The notes under the pieces were generated by a model that worked only from the letters and a program-made list of their open reading frames with translations, had not been told where the DNA came from and made no database searches. A stretch of DNA of 44,424 bases from Burkholderia sp. Bp9143. Lineage in GTDB: Bacteria > Pseudomonadota > Gammaproteobacteria > Burkholderiales > Burkholderiaceae. The stretch spans positions 1 to 44,424 of the forward strand of contig NZ_QTPO01000062.1 of NCBI RefSeq assembly GCF_003853645.1, read 5' to 3'. The first letter of the stretch is position 1, and every line of letters starts with the position of its first letter. Shown here piece after piece: positions 17,033-25,721 of this stretch. The position numbers and the translations under genes are program-made.

Positions 17033-18634
17033 GTGAGCGCACAGCTTCCTGTCGATTCCGTCCCTCAGAAAGACCGCACCCTCATTATCACGAGCATCCT
17101 TGTAGTTGCGCTGACGGTCACGGCGCTTATGATTTTTCCCGACCGCTCGAAGGTAATTGCCGACCAGCTGTTTAACGGCGCAACCAGGATGTTCGGCACG
17201 GCAGTCCAGTTGCTCGGGTTCGCATGCGTTGTGCTTATTGTCTGGCTCGCTGCCGGAAAATACGGCAGCATTCGTCTCGGGAGCGGACGCCCCGAATACA
17301 GCAACGTAGCTTGGGTTTTCATGTTCATCTGCGCCGGATTGGGTTCGGCCACGATGTACTGGGCGTTCACCGAATGGGCATACTATTACGTGACCCCGGG
17401 GCTCAATATTGCGGCTTCCAGCAAACAGGCGCTGGAATTCAGCGTTGCCTACTCGTTCTTCCACTGGGGCATTACCCCTTGGGCGTTTTACGGCATCGCG
17501 TCTCTCGCGATGGCGTATCACTTCCACGTTCGTCGGAATAAGGGCTTGAGCCTCGCCAGCATCATTGAGGCGATCACCGGACTGAGCGCTCATGGAATCC
17601 TGGGGCGGGTCATCGATCTCGTATTCTTGTTCGCGACGTTCGGTGGCCTGATTCTGACGACGACACTGACGACCTCGACGGTCTCCAAGGGACTGTCAGA
17701 CCTGCTCGGCGTCAGCGACAGCTTCGGTCTCAAGGCATTCCTTGTTGCCCTCGTGACATTCGTGTTCTCGTTGAGCTCGTGGATTGGTATCGGCTCCGGG
17801 ATGCAACGACTGGCGAAGTTGGCTTGCGGACTGACGCTCACGTTTGCACTGGTTGTGCTCGTCCTTGGACCCACGGGGTTCATCGTCAACAACTTCACGA
17901 ATGCAGTGGGCTTGAGCCTTCAGAATTTCATCCACATGAGCCTGTTCACGGACCCAACCGGCGACGGCGCATTCACGCGCGACTGGACGGTGTTCTACTG
18001 GCTCTACTGGATTACGTATACGCCCGGCGTCGCGATTTTCGTGACGCGTGTGTCGAAGGGCCGGACAATCCGCGAAGTCGTTCTGGCAATGATTCTGGGT
18101 GGATGCGGTGGCTGCTGGTTCTTCTTCGGAAGTCTCGAAAGCTACGCGATTCATCAATTCATTGGCAACGTCGTCAACACGCCAGCCATGCTCAACGGAA
18201 TCGGCGGTGAAGCCGCCGTGTCCCAATTGCTTGCAAACCTGCCGCTCGGCAAGTTGATGTCGGTGGTGTATTTCCTGCTGATGCTGGTGTTCCTTGCTTC
18301 TCACCTGGATGCAACGGCCTATACGGTCGCGGCTGCCAGCACCCGAAATCTCCGTGAGGGGCAGGATCCGTCTCCGACTCTGCGATTGTTCTGGTGCGTG
18401 ATGCTGGCGGCGCTCCCGTTGGCGATGCTCTATATCAAGGCGCCGCTCAGTACGCTCAAGACGGCGGTGATTCTGACGGCGATCCCGTTCATCTGCATCC
18501 TGGTGGTGAAAATATGGGGACTCTTCAAGTGGCTTCGAGAGGACCACGGGGCGGTAGCCCAAGAACCTGAAAAGCAAACGACGCCTTCTACCCAGAGCCA
18601 CCTCTCCGGTGTCGAAGTCCAGAATCAGGTTTAA
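17033..18634 (+). CDS. BCCT family transporter
   Basis: A 533-residue betaine/carnitine/choline family transporter with about 12 membrane helices. Seen: AGLGSATMYWAFTEWAYYY in helix 3, FFHWGITPWAFYGIASLAMAY, and FYWLYWITYTPGVAIFVTRVSKGRT, the Trp-rich signature region of the family. It lacks the long C-terminal osmosensing tail of BetT/BetP, which suggests a catabolic role. The first helices match family length, supporting the GTG start at 17033. An enolase-superfamily gene follows 36 bp later, so the imported compound is probably its substrate, perhaps a betaine or a hydroxy- or sugar-acid. Control is probably by the divergent LysR. Confidence 0.92.
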   Translation: MSAQLPVDSVPQKDRTLIITSILVVALTVTALMIFPDRSKVIADQLFNGATRMFGTAVQLLGFACVVLIVWLAAGKYGSIRLGSGRPEYSNVAWVFMFICAGLGSATMYWAFTEWAYYYVTPGLNIAASSKQALEFSVAYSFFHWGITPWAFYGIASLAMAYHFHVRRNKGLSLASIIEAITGLSAHGILGRVIDLVFLFATFGGLILTTTLTTSTVSKGLSDLLGVSDSFGLKAFLVALVTFVFSLSSWIGIGSGMQRLAKLACGLTLTFALVVLVLGPTGFIVNNFTNAVGLSLQNFIHMSLFTDPTGDGAFTRDWTVFYWLYWITYTPGVAIFVTRVSKGRTIREVVLAMILGGCGGCWFFFGSLESYAIHQFIGNVVNTPAMLNGIGGEAAVSQLLANLPLGKLMSVVYFLLMLVFLASHLDATAYTVAAASTRNLREGQDPSPTLRLFWCVMLAALPLAMLYIKAPLSTLKTAVILTAIPFICILVVKIWGLFKWLREDHGAVAQEPEKQTTPSTQSHLSGVEVQNQV

Positions 18635-18670
18635 GCCATCGTCCATAGGCAAAAAAGCGATAAATGAAAT

Positions 18671-19792
18671 ATGAAAATTATTGACGTAGAAGCCATCTGG
18701 TTGCGCGTTCCCGCCCTTGACCAGCCTTGCGAGTGGGGAGAGGATGCCCTGATTGTCCGTGTGCATACCGACTCGGGACTGGTTGGTATTGGTGAGGCCG
18801 ACAGTTCTCCCATGGTCATCAAGGCGCTGATTGAGACCCCTGCATCTCATGAGACGTGTCAGGGGTTGAAGCAGGTCCTCTTGGGCGAAAATCCCTTGGA
18901 CATCGAGCGGCTGTGGAAGAAGATGTATCGCTCGACCGAGTATGTCGGCCGGCGCGGTGCGGCAATTCATGCGATTAGCGCGCTGGATATCGCGCTTTGG
19001 GACATCGCGGGACAGCATTACGGCGTGCCTGTGCATACGTTGCTGGGCGGAAAGTATCGTGACTCCATTGAGGCTTACGGAACCTTTATTCCGGCCGCCA
19101 CGGACGAGGGGAATCGTCAAATTGTCAGCAGGCTTCTGGCCCAGGGACTTCGCAGTATCAAGCTCGGAGGCGCCGGGTTTGGAGAGAACCCAACGCGGGA
19201 CAAGCAGCTTCTGCGCGCGATTCGCGATCATGTGGGTGATGACGTCCAACTTCAGATTGACCTCGTGGGTCGTTGGCTCAATGCCTCCCATGCGATGACC
19301 CAGTGCGACGCGCTGAGGGAATTCAACCTGGGCTGGATCGAGGAGCCGCTTCCGTCCGACGACCTGCGGGGCCTGGCTTACCTTTCCGAGCATGCGGCTA
19401 TCCCGATTTCTGGCGGTGAAGGGCTCGCGACCCGTCACGAGTTTCGGGCATTTATCGAAGGGAGTCGTCCGGCGATTGTTCAGCCGGACATTACCCGCTG
19501 CGGCGGCATCAGCGAGATGGTTCATATCTACGAGATCGCTCGGGAGTATGGTGCCCAGCTCGTGCCTCACGGATTCAGTACAGGCATCCTGCTGGCCGCG
19601 ACAATTCATTTCCTTGCGTCGCGCGAGTTCGGCGGATTAATTGAGTATTCACAAAGTGACAGTCCGCTCTTCAGAAAACTCGTCAAGAACCTAGTCCCGC
19701 TGGACAATGGCAGAGTAGCGGTGCCGACCGCTCCGGGGCTGGGAATTGTTCTCGACGAGGAGGTCGTGGAGCGTTATCGGGTCGGGCTGTAA
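18671..19792 (+). CDS. Mandelate racemase / muconate lactonising (enolase superfamily) enzyme
   Basis: A 373-residue enolase-superfamily enzyme, of normal length. It has the N-terminal capping domain and a TIM barrel. Likely Mg ligands are Asp197 (LQIDLVG), Glu224 (WIEEPL) and Glu250 (SGGEGL). The catalytic His-Asp pair would be His300 (VPHGFSTG) and Asp273 (QPDITRCGG). At the second-strand position it has Lys164-Leu-Gly instead of the KxK of mandelate racemase, so the second Lys is absent. That favours an acid-sugar dehydratase using the His-Asp dyad over a two-base racemase, but a betaine epimerase is possible given the BCCT neighbour. The substrate is not predictable by eye. Confidence 0.85.
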   Translation: MKIIDVEAIWLRVPALDQPCEWGEDALIVRVHTDSGLVGIGEADSSPMVIKALIETPASHETCQGLKQVLLGENPLDIERLWKKMYRSTEYVGRRGAAIHAISALDIALWDIAGQHYGVPVHTLLGGKYRDSIEAYGTFIPAATDEGNRQIVSRLLAQGLRSIKLGGAGFGENPTRDKQLLRAIRDHVGDDVQLQIDLVGRWLNASHAMTQCDALREFNLGWIEEPLPSDDLRGLAYLSEHAAIPISGGEGLATRHEFRAFIEGSRPAIVQPDITRCGGISEMVHIYEIAREYGAQLVPHGFSTGILLAATIHFLASREFGGLIEYSQSDSPLFRKLVKNLVPLDNGRVAVPTAPGLGIVLDEEVVERYRVGL

Positions 19793-19966
19793 GCTCGGCT
19801 CTCACCCCGGCTGAATGAGTATTTTTCTTGCGCGATCGTAAGAGGCCAGTTCAAAGTAAGCGCGCAATTTGGCACACCTCATGAGCAGCGGCATGCAAGG
19901 GACGAGCGAGCATAGCCTCACCGCGGCGATCGATCTCGACCGGCGATGTCCATTGTGTGGAATTGC

Positions 19967-20284
19967 TCATGCCGCTTGCTCGCGACGAGGCCAAACGAAG
20001 CGATCCGCCTCGAGCCGCTTCAACATCAGCCAGAAGCCGGCGCGATCATAGAGCAACAGCTTCACGCGATCGCGTTTCCGGTTGTGGAGCGCGAAGACGG
20101 CTCGTGCGAGCGGGTCGAGATGCATCGACTGCTCGACCATCGTCACCAGCGTGTTCACCCCGGCACGGAAGTCGATCGGCTCGCGGTGCAGTTTGCCGTC
20201 TGGATCGAATGATCGTTTGCCATTCGGGGCGACGTGCGTCACCTTCAGAGGCGGGAAATCGAGGTCAATCGTGTCAAGTGTCAT
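19967..20284 (-). pseudogene. Chimeric IS66 TnpA-TnpB frame
   Basis: A 105-residue frame whose first 31 residues (PPLKVTHVAPNGKRSFDPDGK at the end) resemble the start of IS66 TnpA. From residue 32 (LHREPIDFRAGVNTLV onward) it matches TnpB, from about that protein's residue 12. A deletion has joined the two in frame, and the C-terminal 25-30 residues of TnpB are missing. Compare the intact TnpA at 36819 and TnpB at 37325. It cannot have either original function. Confidence 0.8.
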
Positions 20285-20289
20285 CGTGG

Positions 20290-20322
20290 TTGCGTCCGCA
20301 AGTGTGGAGGTTGCGGACGCAA
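20290..20322. promoter_or_regulatory. 12-bp inverted repeat upstream of the chimeric IS66 frame
   Basis: TTGCGTCCGCAA at 20290-20301 and its exact inverse at 20311-20322 flank a nine-base loop, five bases before the start codon at 20284. The intact IS66 copy has an analogous perfect hairpin that runs into its tnpA start codon, so this looks like a conserved control element of this IS66 group. Confidence 0.6.
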
Positions 20323-20500
20323 GCGTGACCTTTCTCAGACTTGCACGCTATGTGCGGAGAATTTCGCGCTTACGAATGTTCGAACAACGTGAATGGGATT
20401 TGCGATGCATCGGCGACCCCAACCCCGCCGCTTCCTGCTGTGGGCCTGAATCGCCGGCCCCGTTCCATGCGCCGGCATTGGTCAACTCCACCGATCGGCG

Positions 20501-21940
20501 TTAGCGCGTACCGCGACCACCAGCGGGCTTGCCGGCCGGTTTCCGCGAACCCGCAGCCGGCTTGCCGGCGGGTTTGCCGCGTGGCTTTTGCACGCTGAAC
20601 GGACTACCGCTCAACACGCTTGCCCCCTTGCCCGAGGCGCCAGCCCGCTGCCCCTCGGCCTTGCGCTTGCCCTCACCACCTTGCGGCTTCGGCTTTTTGC
20701 CAGCCACCGGCATAGCCCCCGCCCCAGCCTGCGGAACTTTGGGCTTCTTCGGCTTTTTCGGCTTCTTGATGATCTGCCCCGTCGCGCTGGTTTCCGGCAC
20801 GCGGTGTTCAGCTTCGAAACCCGGCTCTTCTTCGCGGCGCAGCGTCTGCCGGATCAGCGCTTCGATCGCGGCCAGTTGCGGTGCTTCATCCGCACACACC
20901 AGCGACACCGCCACACCGCTGGCCCCCGCGCGGCCGGTCCGGCCGATACGGTGCACATAGTCCTGCGCCACGATCGGCAGATCCACGTTGATCACCAGCG
21001 GCAGGTCGTCGATATCCAGCCCGCGCGCCGCCACATCGGTCGCGACCAGCATCTGCACTTCGCCCGTCTTGAAGCGCTCCAGCGCACGCAGGCGCGCGGG
21101 TTGCGGCTTGTCGCCGTGGATGGTGTCGACCGCATAGCCGGCATCGTCCAGCATCGCCGCCAGGTAATCCACGCCAACGCGGGTCTTGACGAACACCAGC
21201 GCGTGGCCCCAGTTGTTCTCGGCCACGAGGTGCATGAAGAGGTCCGGCTTGTTCCTTTTATCCACCGGCACCACCCACTGCTTGATCTTGCTGGCCGTGA
21301 CGTTGGGCGGGCTGACGCTGATATTGACCGGACCGCGCAGAATGGTCGCCGCCATCGCGCGAATGTCGTCGGTAAACGTGGCGGAGAACAGCAGTGTCTG
21401 GCGCTGTGCGGGCAACGCGGCAAAGACGGCGTTGAGTTCGCGCGCGAAGCCCAGATCGAGCATGCGGTCGGCTTCATCCAGCACCAGCGTTTGCACCTGA
21501 TCGAACTGCACCGCGTTCTGCCGATTGAGGTCCAGCAGTCGGCCCGGCGTGGCAACGAGCACATCCACGCCCTTGCGCAACTTCATCATCTGCGGGTTGA
21601 TGCTCACCCCGCCGTAGGCGGCCAGAAACCGCAAGTCGAGGCCTTTGCCGTACTCGACAAAGCTTTGCAGCACCTGTTCGGCCAGTTCACGCGTGGGCAC
21701 CAGCACCAGAACGCGCGCACGGTTGCTGGACACCGCCGGCCCATGTTGCACCAGGCGTTGCAGCAGCGGCAGCGCAAAACCCGCCGTCTTGCCGGTGCCG
21801 GTCTGTGCCGCCGCCATGACGTCCTTGCCGCCGAGCACCGCGGGAATCGCCTTGGCCTGCACCGGCGTCGGTGTCTGGTAATTGAGGCCCAGCAGATTAC
21901 GCAGCAAGGGATCGATCAGGCCTAGCGAGGCAAAAGACAT
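20501..21940 (-). CDS. rhlE: DEAD-box ATP-dependent RNA helicase, RhlE type
   Basis: A 479-residue RNA helicase acting in ribosome assembly or RNA turnover. The ATG at 21940 begins MSFASLGL, the usual RhlE start; a longer frame to 22597 is rejected. All core motifs are visible: the Q motif region YQTPTPVQAKAIP, AQTGTGKT (Walker A), PTRELAEQ, DEADRMLDLGF, SATF, and in the second domain VATDVAARGLDI and HRIGRTGRAG. The C-terminal 90 residues are a basic, disordered Lys/Pro/Gly-rich tail (KKPKKPKKPK, later GKPAGKPAAG), common in beta-proteobacterial RhlE. It is a housekeeping gene next to accessory operons. Confidence 0.9.
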   Translation of the reverse strand: MSFASLGLIDPLLRNLLGLNYQTPTPVQAKAIPAVLGGKDVMAAAQTGTGKTAGFALPLLQRLVQHGPAVSSNRARVLVLVPTRELAEQVLQSFVEYGKGLDLRFLAAYGGVSINPQMMKLRKGVDVLVATPGRLLDLNRQNAVQFDQVQTLVLDEADRMLDLGFARELNAVFAALPAQRQTLLFSATFTDDIRAMAATILRGPVNISVSPPNVTASKIKQWVVPVDKRNKPDLFMHLVAENNWGHALVFVKTRVGVDYLAAMLDDAGYAVDTIHGDKPQPARLRALERFKTGEVQMLVATDVAARGLDIDDLPLVINVDLPIVAQDYVHRIGRTGRAGASGVAVSLVCADEAPQLAAIEALIRQTLRREEEPGFEAEHRVPETSATGQIIKKPKKPKKPKVPQAGAGAMPVAGKKPKPQGGEGKRKAEGQRAGASGKGASVLSGSPFSVQKPRGKPAGKPAAGSRKPAGKPAGGRGTR

Positions 21941-22121
21941 GGACGTGTTCCGAACTAAAACCGCAATTCTAGCCGCTGCCGCCGCGGCAACCGCATCGCG
22001 CAGCCCCCATCGTCGGAAAGATCGACGGGGATCGCGTTGAATCGCGCGGCGCTCATGAACGGGCACGCCGCGTGTCCGCGCGCAACCACGCGCCACCACC
22101 GCCTTCTGGGCATCGCTCAAA

Positions 22122-22138
22122 ATGATCGATTCGATCAT
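22122..22138. promoter_or_regulatory. Perfect 17-bp palindrome, candidate operator
   Basis: ATGATCGA and TCGATCAT flank a central T. It lies 220 bp upstream of the aldolase gene. A role as binding site for the operon's DeoR-type repressor is inferred from position only. Confidence 0.5.
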
Positions 22139-22152
22139 ATTAGGGTTTTCAT

Positions 22153-22167
22153 TGACTGATTCAGTCA
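22153..22167. promoter_or_regulatory. Perfect 15-bp palindrome, candidate operator
   Basis: TGACTGA and TCAGTCA flank a central T, overlapping a TTGACT that could be the -35 element. Its centre is 30 bp from that of the 22122-22138 palindrome, about three helical turns, so two dimers could bind on one face. Confidence 0.5.
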
Positions 22168-22358
22168 CGTCATCAGCTAGAATGCTCACATCGCGCAACG
22201 ACTTTGATCGAAACGAGCAACTTGTTTCGTCATATGAGTTGCGTTGGCTGACGTGCGTGGCGGCACGGTCGTACCCGCAAACGCGCAGCCCCGCTGATTT
22301 CTGCCTAACCCATGGAGACGGCGCGTCCTCCCGCCGTCCCCTCTGCGATGGAGCAAGC

Positions 22359-23255
22359 ATGTCAATTTCGTTCAAGGGGATCGTTCCCGCGCTGATCACG
22401 CCGATGACGGCGGACGAGAACGTCGATGAAGACGGTCTGCGCGCGCTGGTCGAACGGCTCATCGAGTCGGGCGTGCATGGGCTCTTCGTGCTCGGCACCA
22501 ATGGCGAATTCATCGCCCTGAACGAGGAAGAGAAGCTGCGCATCGCGCGCATCGCGGTCAGCCAGGCCCGCTCGCGCGTTCCCGTCATCGCGGGCACGGG
22601 CGCCTATGCGACGCGTGACGTGATCGACCTGAACCGGAAGATGGCCGAGGTCGGCGTGGACGGCGTTTCGGTGATCACGCCGTATTTCAACGGCGCCACG
22701 CAGCCGGAGCTCTACACCCATTACAGGAAGATCGCCGAGGCAACGCCGCTTCCGGTCATGCTCTACACGATTCCCGCGAAGGCGGGCATCACGCTGACCG
22801 TCGACACCGTGCGCCGCCTTTCGGAGATTCCGAACATCCGCGGCATCAAGGACAGCGGCGGCGACTTCGATCGCCTGCTGCAACTGATCAATTTGCGGCG
22901 CGACGATTTCTCGGTCTTCACCGGCACCGACTCGATGATTCTCTGGACGTTGATCGCGGGCGGCGACGGCGCGGTCGCCGCGACGACCAATGCCGTTCCG
23001 CATGTCGTCATGTCCATCTGGAACAAGTTCCAGGCCGGCGATATCGCCGGCGCGCGCGCGGCCCAGGAATCGCTGCGTGCGCTGCGCGATGCATTCGCGC
23101 TGGGCACGATGCCCGTCGTGCTCAAGACCGCCGCGCAGATGCTCGGGATGCCTGCAGGCCCCGCGCGTTCTCCCGCCCAGCCGCTCGACGACAGCGCCCG
23201 CGAGCGTCTGGCGCAAGCGCTCTCCATTTACCACGACGCCGCGCGCGGCCACTGA
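22359..23255 (+). CDS. DapA/NanA-type aldolase (dihydrodipicolinate synthase family)
   Basis: A 298-residue Schiff-base aldolase or lyase of the DHDPS/N-acetylneuraminate lyase family. Seen: GTNGEF at 46-51 (family GTTGE), the active-site Tyr136 in LYTIPAKAG and the Schiff-base Lys164 in IRGIKDSGGD. YTIP replaces the YNxP of true DapA, and the gene leads a catabolic operon, so lysine synthesis is unlikely. Family members of this kind split or join pyruvate and an aldehyde. The ATG at 22359 begins the homology. An iron alcohol dehydrogenase gene follows 14 bp later. I infer cleavage of a 2-keto-3-deoxy acid to pyruvate plus an aldehyde. Confidence 0.88.
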   Translation: MSISFKGIVPALITPMTADENVDEDGLRALVERLIESGVHGLFVLGTNGEFIALNEEEKLRIARIAVSQARSRVPVIAGTGAYATRDVIDLNRKMAEVGVDGVSVITPYFNGATQPELYTHYRKIAEATPLPVMLYTIPAKAGITLTVDTVRRLSEIPNIRGIKDSGGDFDRLLQLINLRRDDFSVFTGTDSMILWTLIAGGDGAVAATTNAVPHVVMSIWNKFQAGDIAGARAAQESLRALRDAFALGTMPVVLKTAAQMLGMPAGPARSPAQPLDDSARERLAQALSIYHDAARGH

Positions 23256-23269
23256 AACGGGTCATCAGC

Positions 23270-24436
23270 ATGACGAATTATCACTTCCAGACAGTCAAGC
23301 ACATCGTCCACGGCGCCGGCAGCCTCGCCACGCTTCCCGACAAGCTGTCGCTGCTCGATACGCCGGTCCAGCGCATTGCGCTGATCACGCAACCCGCGAT
23401 GGAAGCGCTCGGCATTGCCGATCGCGTGATCGAATCGCTCAAGGCGAAAGACGTCGACGTGCGCATCATTCGCGGTGTCGAGCCGGAGCCGACCATCGGC
23501 AACGTCGAGACGGTTTTCAAGGAGCAGATCGAGCCCTTCGCGCCTCAGGCGATTCTGTCCATCGGCGGCGGCAGCGTGCTCGATGCGGCGAAGCTGTTCG
23601 CGGTCCGGCTGACCAACGACGAGCCGCTGCGGAACTGGCTCGGCATCGACCTCATCAAGCACCCCGGCGTGCCGATGATTCTGGTGCCGACGACCGCCGG
23701 GACCGGCTCCGAGGTCACGCCCAACGCGATCGTGACGCTGCCGGACGAAGCGTTGAAGGTGGGGATCGTCAGCCGTCACCTGCTGCCGCAGATCGTCATT
23801 CTCGATGCGGAACTGACGCTCGGCCTGCCGAAGCCGATCACGGCCGCGACCGGCATGGACGCATTCGTGCATGCGCTCGAATCGTACATCTCGACGAAGG
23901 CGAATCCGGTCAGCGACATGTATGCGATGGAGTCGATGCGGCTGATCGGCGCGAACATCGTCGACGCGTACGAAAACGGCCAGTCGCTGAAAGCGCGCGA
24001 AGCGATGATGCTCGGGTCGATGTATGGCGGCCTCGCGCTCACCGCCGCCGGCACGGCAGCGGTGCATGCGCTGGCCTACCCGCTCGGCGGGATGTTCAAC
24101 GTCACGCACGGCGTGGCGAACGCGATGCTCCTGCCGCACGTGATGGCCTTCAATCTCGATGCGATCGAAGGCCGGCTGTCGAACGTCGCGCGCGCACTCG
24201 ATCTCGCGTCGAAGGCCGACTCGGACGCGGTCGCCGCACGCAAGCTGATCGACAAGATGGAGGAGTGGACCGCGGCCGTCGACATTCCGCAGGACCTGCG
24301 CAAGTTCGGCGTGTCGGAAGAACATCTCGACGCGCTGGCGGTCGCGGCATCGAAGGTCAAGCGCCTGCTCGGCAACAATCCGAAGGCGCTGACGCTCGAC
24401 GACATGAAGTCCATCTACCGTCGCCTGCTGCCATGA
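23270..24436 (+). CDS. Iron-containing alcohol dehydrogenase
   Basis: A 388-residue group III (iron) alcohol dehydrogenase. The nucleotide-binding motif is SIGGGSVLDAAK (about 97-108), followed by TTAGTGSEVTP. Likely metal ligands are Asp197 and His201 (GMDAFVHALESY), His266 and His280 (VHALAYPLGG and FNVTHG). Members reduce aldehydes or oxidise small alcohols with NAD(P). Its TGA overlaps the next start as ATGA. Between an aldolase and an acid sugar kinase, it could interconvert the aldehyde product, or act on a hydroxy-acid as the maleylacetate or 4-hydroxybutyrate relatives do. Confidence 0.92.
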   Translation: MTNYHFQTVKHIVHGAGSLATLPDKLSLLDTPVQRIALITQPAMEALGIADRVIESLKAKDVDVRIIRGVEPEPTIGNVETVFKEQIEPFAPQAILSIGGGSVLDAAKLFAVRLTNDEPLRNWLGIDLIKHPGVPMILVPTTAGTGSEVTPNAIVTLPDEALKVGIVSRHLLPQIVILDAELTLGLPKPITAATGMDAFVHALESYISTKANPVSDMYAMESMRLIGANIVDAYENGQSLKAREAMMLGSMYGGLALTAAGTAAVHALAYPLGGMFNVTHGVANAMLLPHVMAFNLDAIEGRLSNVARALDLASKADSDAVAARKLIDKMEEWTAAVDIPQDLRKFGVSEEHLDALAVAASKVKRLLGNNPKALTLDDMKSIYRRLLP

Positions 24437-25710
24437 ACGCAGTCGCACAGCACGCGGCACGGCTCCTGATCGTCGCCGACGACCTGTCGGGCGCGGCCGA
24501 CTGCGCGATGGCCGGGTTGCGTCACGGACTGACGGCGATGGTCCTGCTCGACACGGAGCATGCACCGGCGCCGACGAGCGGCCTGGACATCCTGTCGGTC
24601 GACGTGGACTCGCGCCGCGCATCGAAGGACGTGGCCGCCCGGCGCAACGTCGCCGCCGTCGAGTCGCTGTCGCGTGCCGGCACGCGCATCTACAAGAAGG
24701 TGGATTCCACGCTGCGGGGCAATGTCGCGGCGGAGGTCGCCGCGCTGGCGCCGCGCCTTGGCATGGCGATCGTGTGCCCCGCTTACCCGGCATCGGGACG
24801 CACCACGCGGGACGGACGCCAATGGGTTCGCGGCGTGCCGGTCGAAGCAAGCGAATACTGGCGCAACGAGAACATCCCGGGCAAGGCCGATCTGGTTGCG
24901 CTGCTGTCCGCCGAGCATCTGCGCGTCGAACACGCGGGAGTCGGCTCGGTGCGCGGCGAACCGGACGCGCTCGCGGCGCACCTGCGGCAGTTGCAAACCG
25001 CAGGCGTGCAAGCCGTCGTGTGCGATGCGGAGTCCGACGAGGACCTGCAACGCATCGCCCGCGCATCCGCGCGGCTCGACGACGTGTTCTGGGTGGGCTC
25101 GGCCGGCCTGGCCCCGGCCGTCATCGAAGCGCTCGCGCCAACCCGAAGCACGGCCGGCCCGGCTGCCGACCGAGAGGATCCGCAGGGGCCCGTGCTCACG
25201 GTGGTCGGCAGCATGTCGAGCATCTCGCACGCGCAACTGGACTGCCTCAAGGCCAACGCCGGCGCCAGCCTCGTGGCGCTCGAGGTCGCCGTCGCCGCGC
25301 TGGATGACCCGCGCGGCGACGTGACGACGGTCGTCTGCGACGCCCTGCGTCGCGGCCAGCATGTGGTGGTCTCGTTGAGCCAGACGCAGCGCGGCGACGT
25401 CGAGGACGGCCTGCTGTTCTGCAACCGTCTTGCCGCATTGCTGGCACCTGCCGTGCGCTATGCCGGCGGGATCATCGCGACGGGTGGCGAAACGGCGCGC
25501 GCACTGCTCACCGCGGCCGGCGCGAGCGCGTTGCGGGTCGTCGACGAAATCGAGGACGGCATGCCGCTGCTCGAATGCCGGCTGCCAGGCAAGACACTCC
25601 CCGTCGTGACCAAGGCGGGCGGCTTCGGCCAGCCCGGGTCGCTCCATCACGCGTGGCGCCGGCTTGCGAACGAAGGCAAGACGGCCAACACCGATCAAAT
25701 CAATTTGTGA
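24433..25710 (+). CDS. dtnK: Four-carbon acid sugar kinase (DUF1537 family)
   Basis: A 425-residue kinase of the DUF1537 family, which phosphorylates C4 aldonates such as D-threonate and D-erythronate at O4. Seen: the N-terminal substrate motif VADDLSGAADCA (14-25), KKVDSTLRGNVAAE, CPAYPASGRTT and, in the C-terminal nucleotide half, VVGSMSS and ATGGETARALL. The ATG at 24433 overlaps the stop of the alcohol dehydrogenase gene. The next gene encodes the PdxA2 partner, as in described threonate pathways. The gene symbol is by analogy; D-threonate versus D-erythronate cannot be decided from sequence. Confidence 0.88.
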   Translation: MNAVAQHAARLLIVADDLSGAADCAMAGLRHGLTAMVLLDTEHAPAPTSGLDILSVDVDSRRASKDVAARRNVAAVESLSRAGTRIYKKVDSTLRGNVAAEVAALAPRLGMAIVCPAYPASGRTTRDGRQWVRGVPVEASEYWRNENIPGKADLVALLSAEHLRVEHAGVGSVRGEPDALAAHLRQLQTAGVQAVVCDAESDEDLQRIARASARLDDVFWVGSAGLAPAVIEALAPTRSTAGPAADREDPQGPVLTVVGSMSSISHAQLDCLKANAGASLVALEVAVAALDDPRGDVTTVVCDALRRGQHVVVSLSQTQRGDVEDGLLFCNRLAALLAPAVRYAGGIIATGGETARALLTAAGASALRVVDEIEDGMPLLECRLPGKTLPVVTKAGGFGQPGSLHHAWRRLANEGKTANTDQINL

Positions 25711-25721
25711 AGGGAACTGCC

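Larger units (their letters stand above)
19856..20373 (-). mobile_element. 518-bp internally deleted IS66-family element
   Basis: Both termini start with GTAAGCGCG reading inward; the two ends agree at 13 of the first 14 bases. GTAAGCG is the usual start of IS66-family inverted repeats and is shared with the intact element at 36736-39359. The unit carries only a chimeric TnpA-TnpB frame and no tnpC, so it cannot move by itself. Flanking octamers (AGTTCAAA and GAATGTTC) do not match, so no target duplication remains. Confidence 0.8.
21941..22358. other. Divergent regulatory region between rhlE and the aldolase operon
   Basis: No gene in 418 bp. It carries two perfect odd palindromes, at 22122-22138 and 22153-22167, listed separately, and a TTGACT at 22152 with TAGAAT at 22178, at a longer than ideal 20-base spacing. 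This is the expected operator and promoter area for the operon that starts at 22359. Confidence 0.55.

Noticed and set aside
17696..19609. A 637-residue minus-strand open frame
   Set aside because: It is antisense to the BCCT and enolase-superfamily genes, both of which show clear catalytic or family motifs.
20588..21925. A 445-residue plus-strand frame across rhlE
   Set aside because: Antisense to a helicase whose motifs are all present.
22990..25710. A long plus-strand frame starting inside the aldolase gene
   Set aside because: The first two thirds are an out-of-frame reading of the aldolase and alcohol dehydrogenase; only the part from 24433 is the real kinase.
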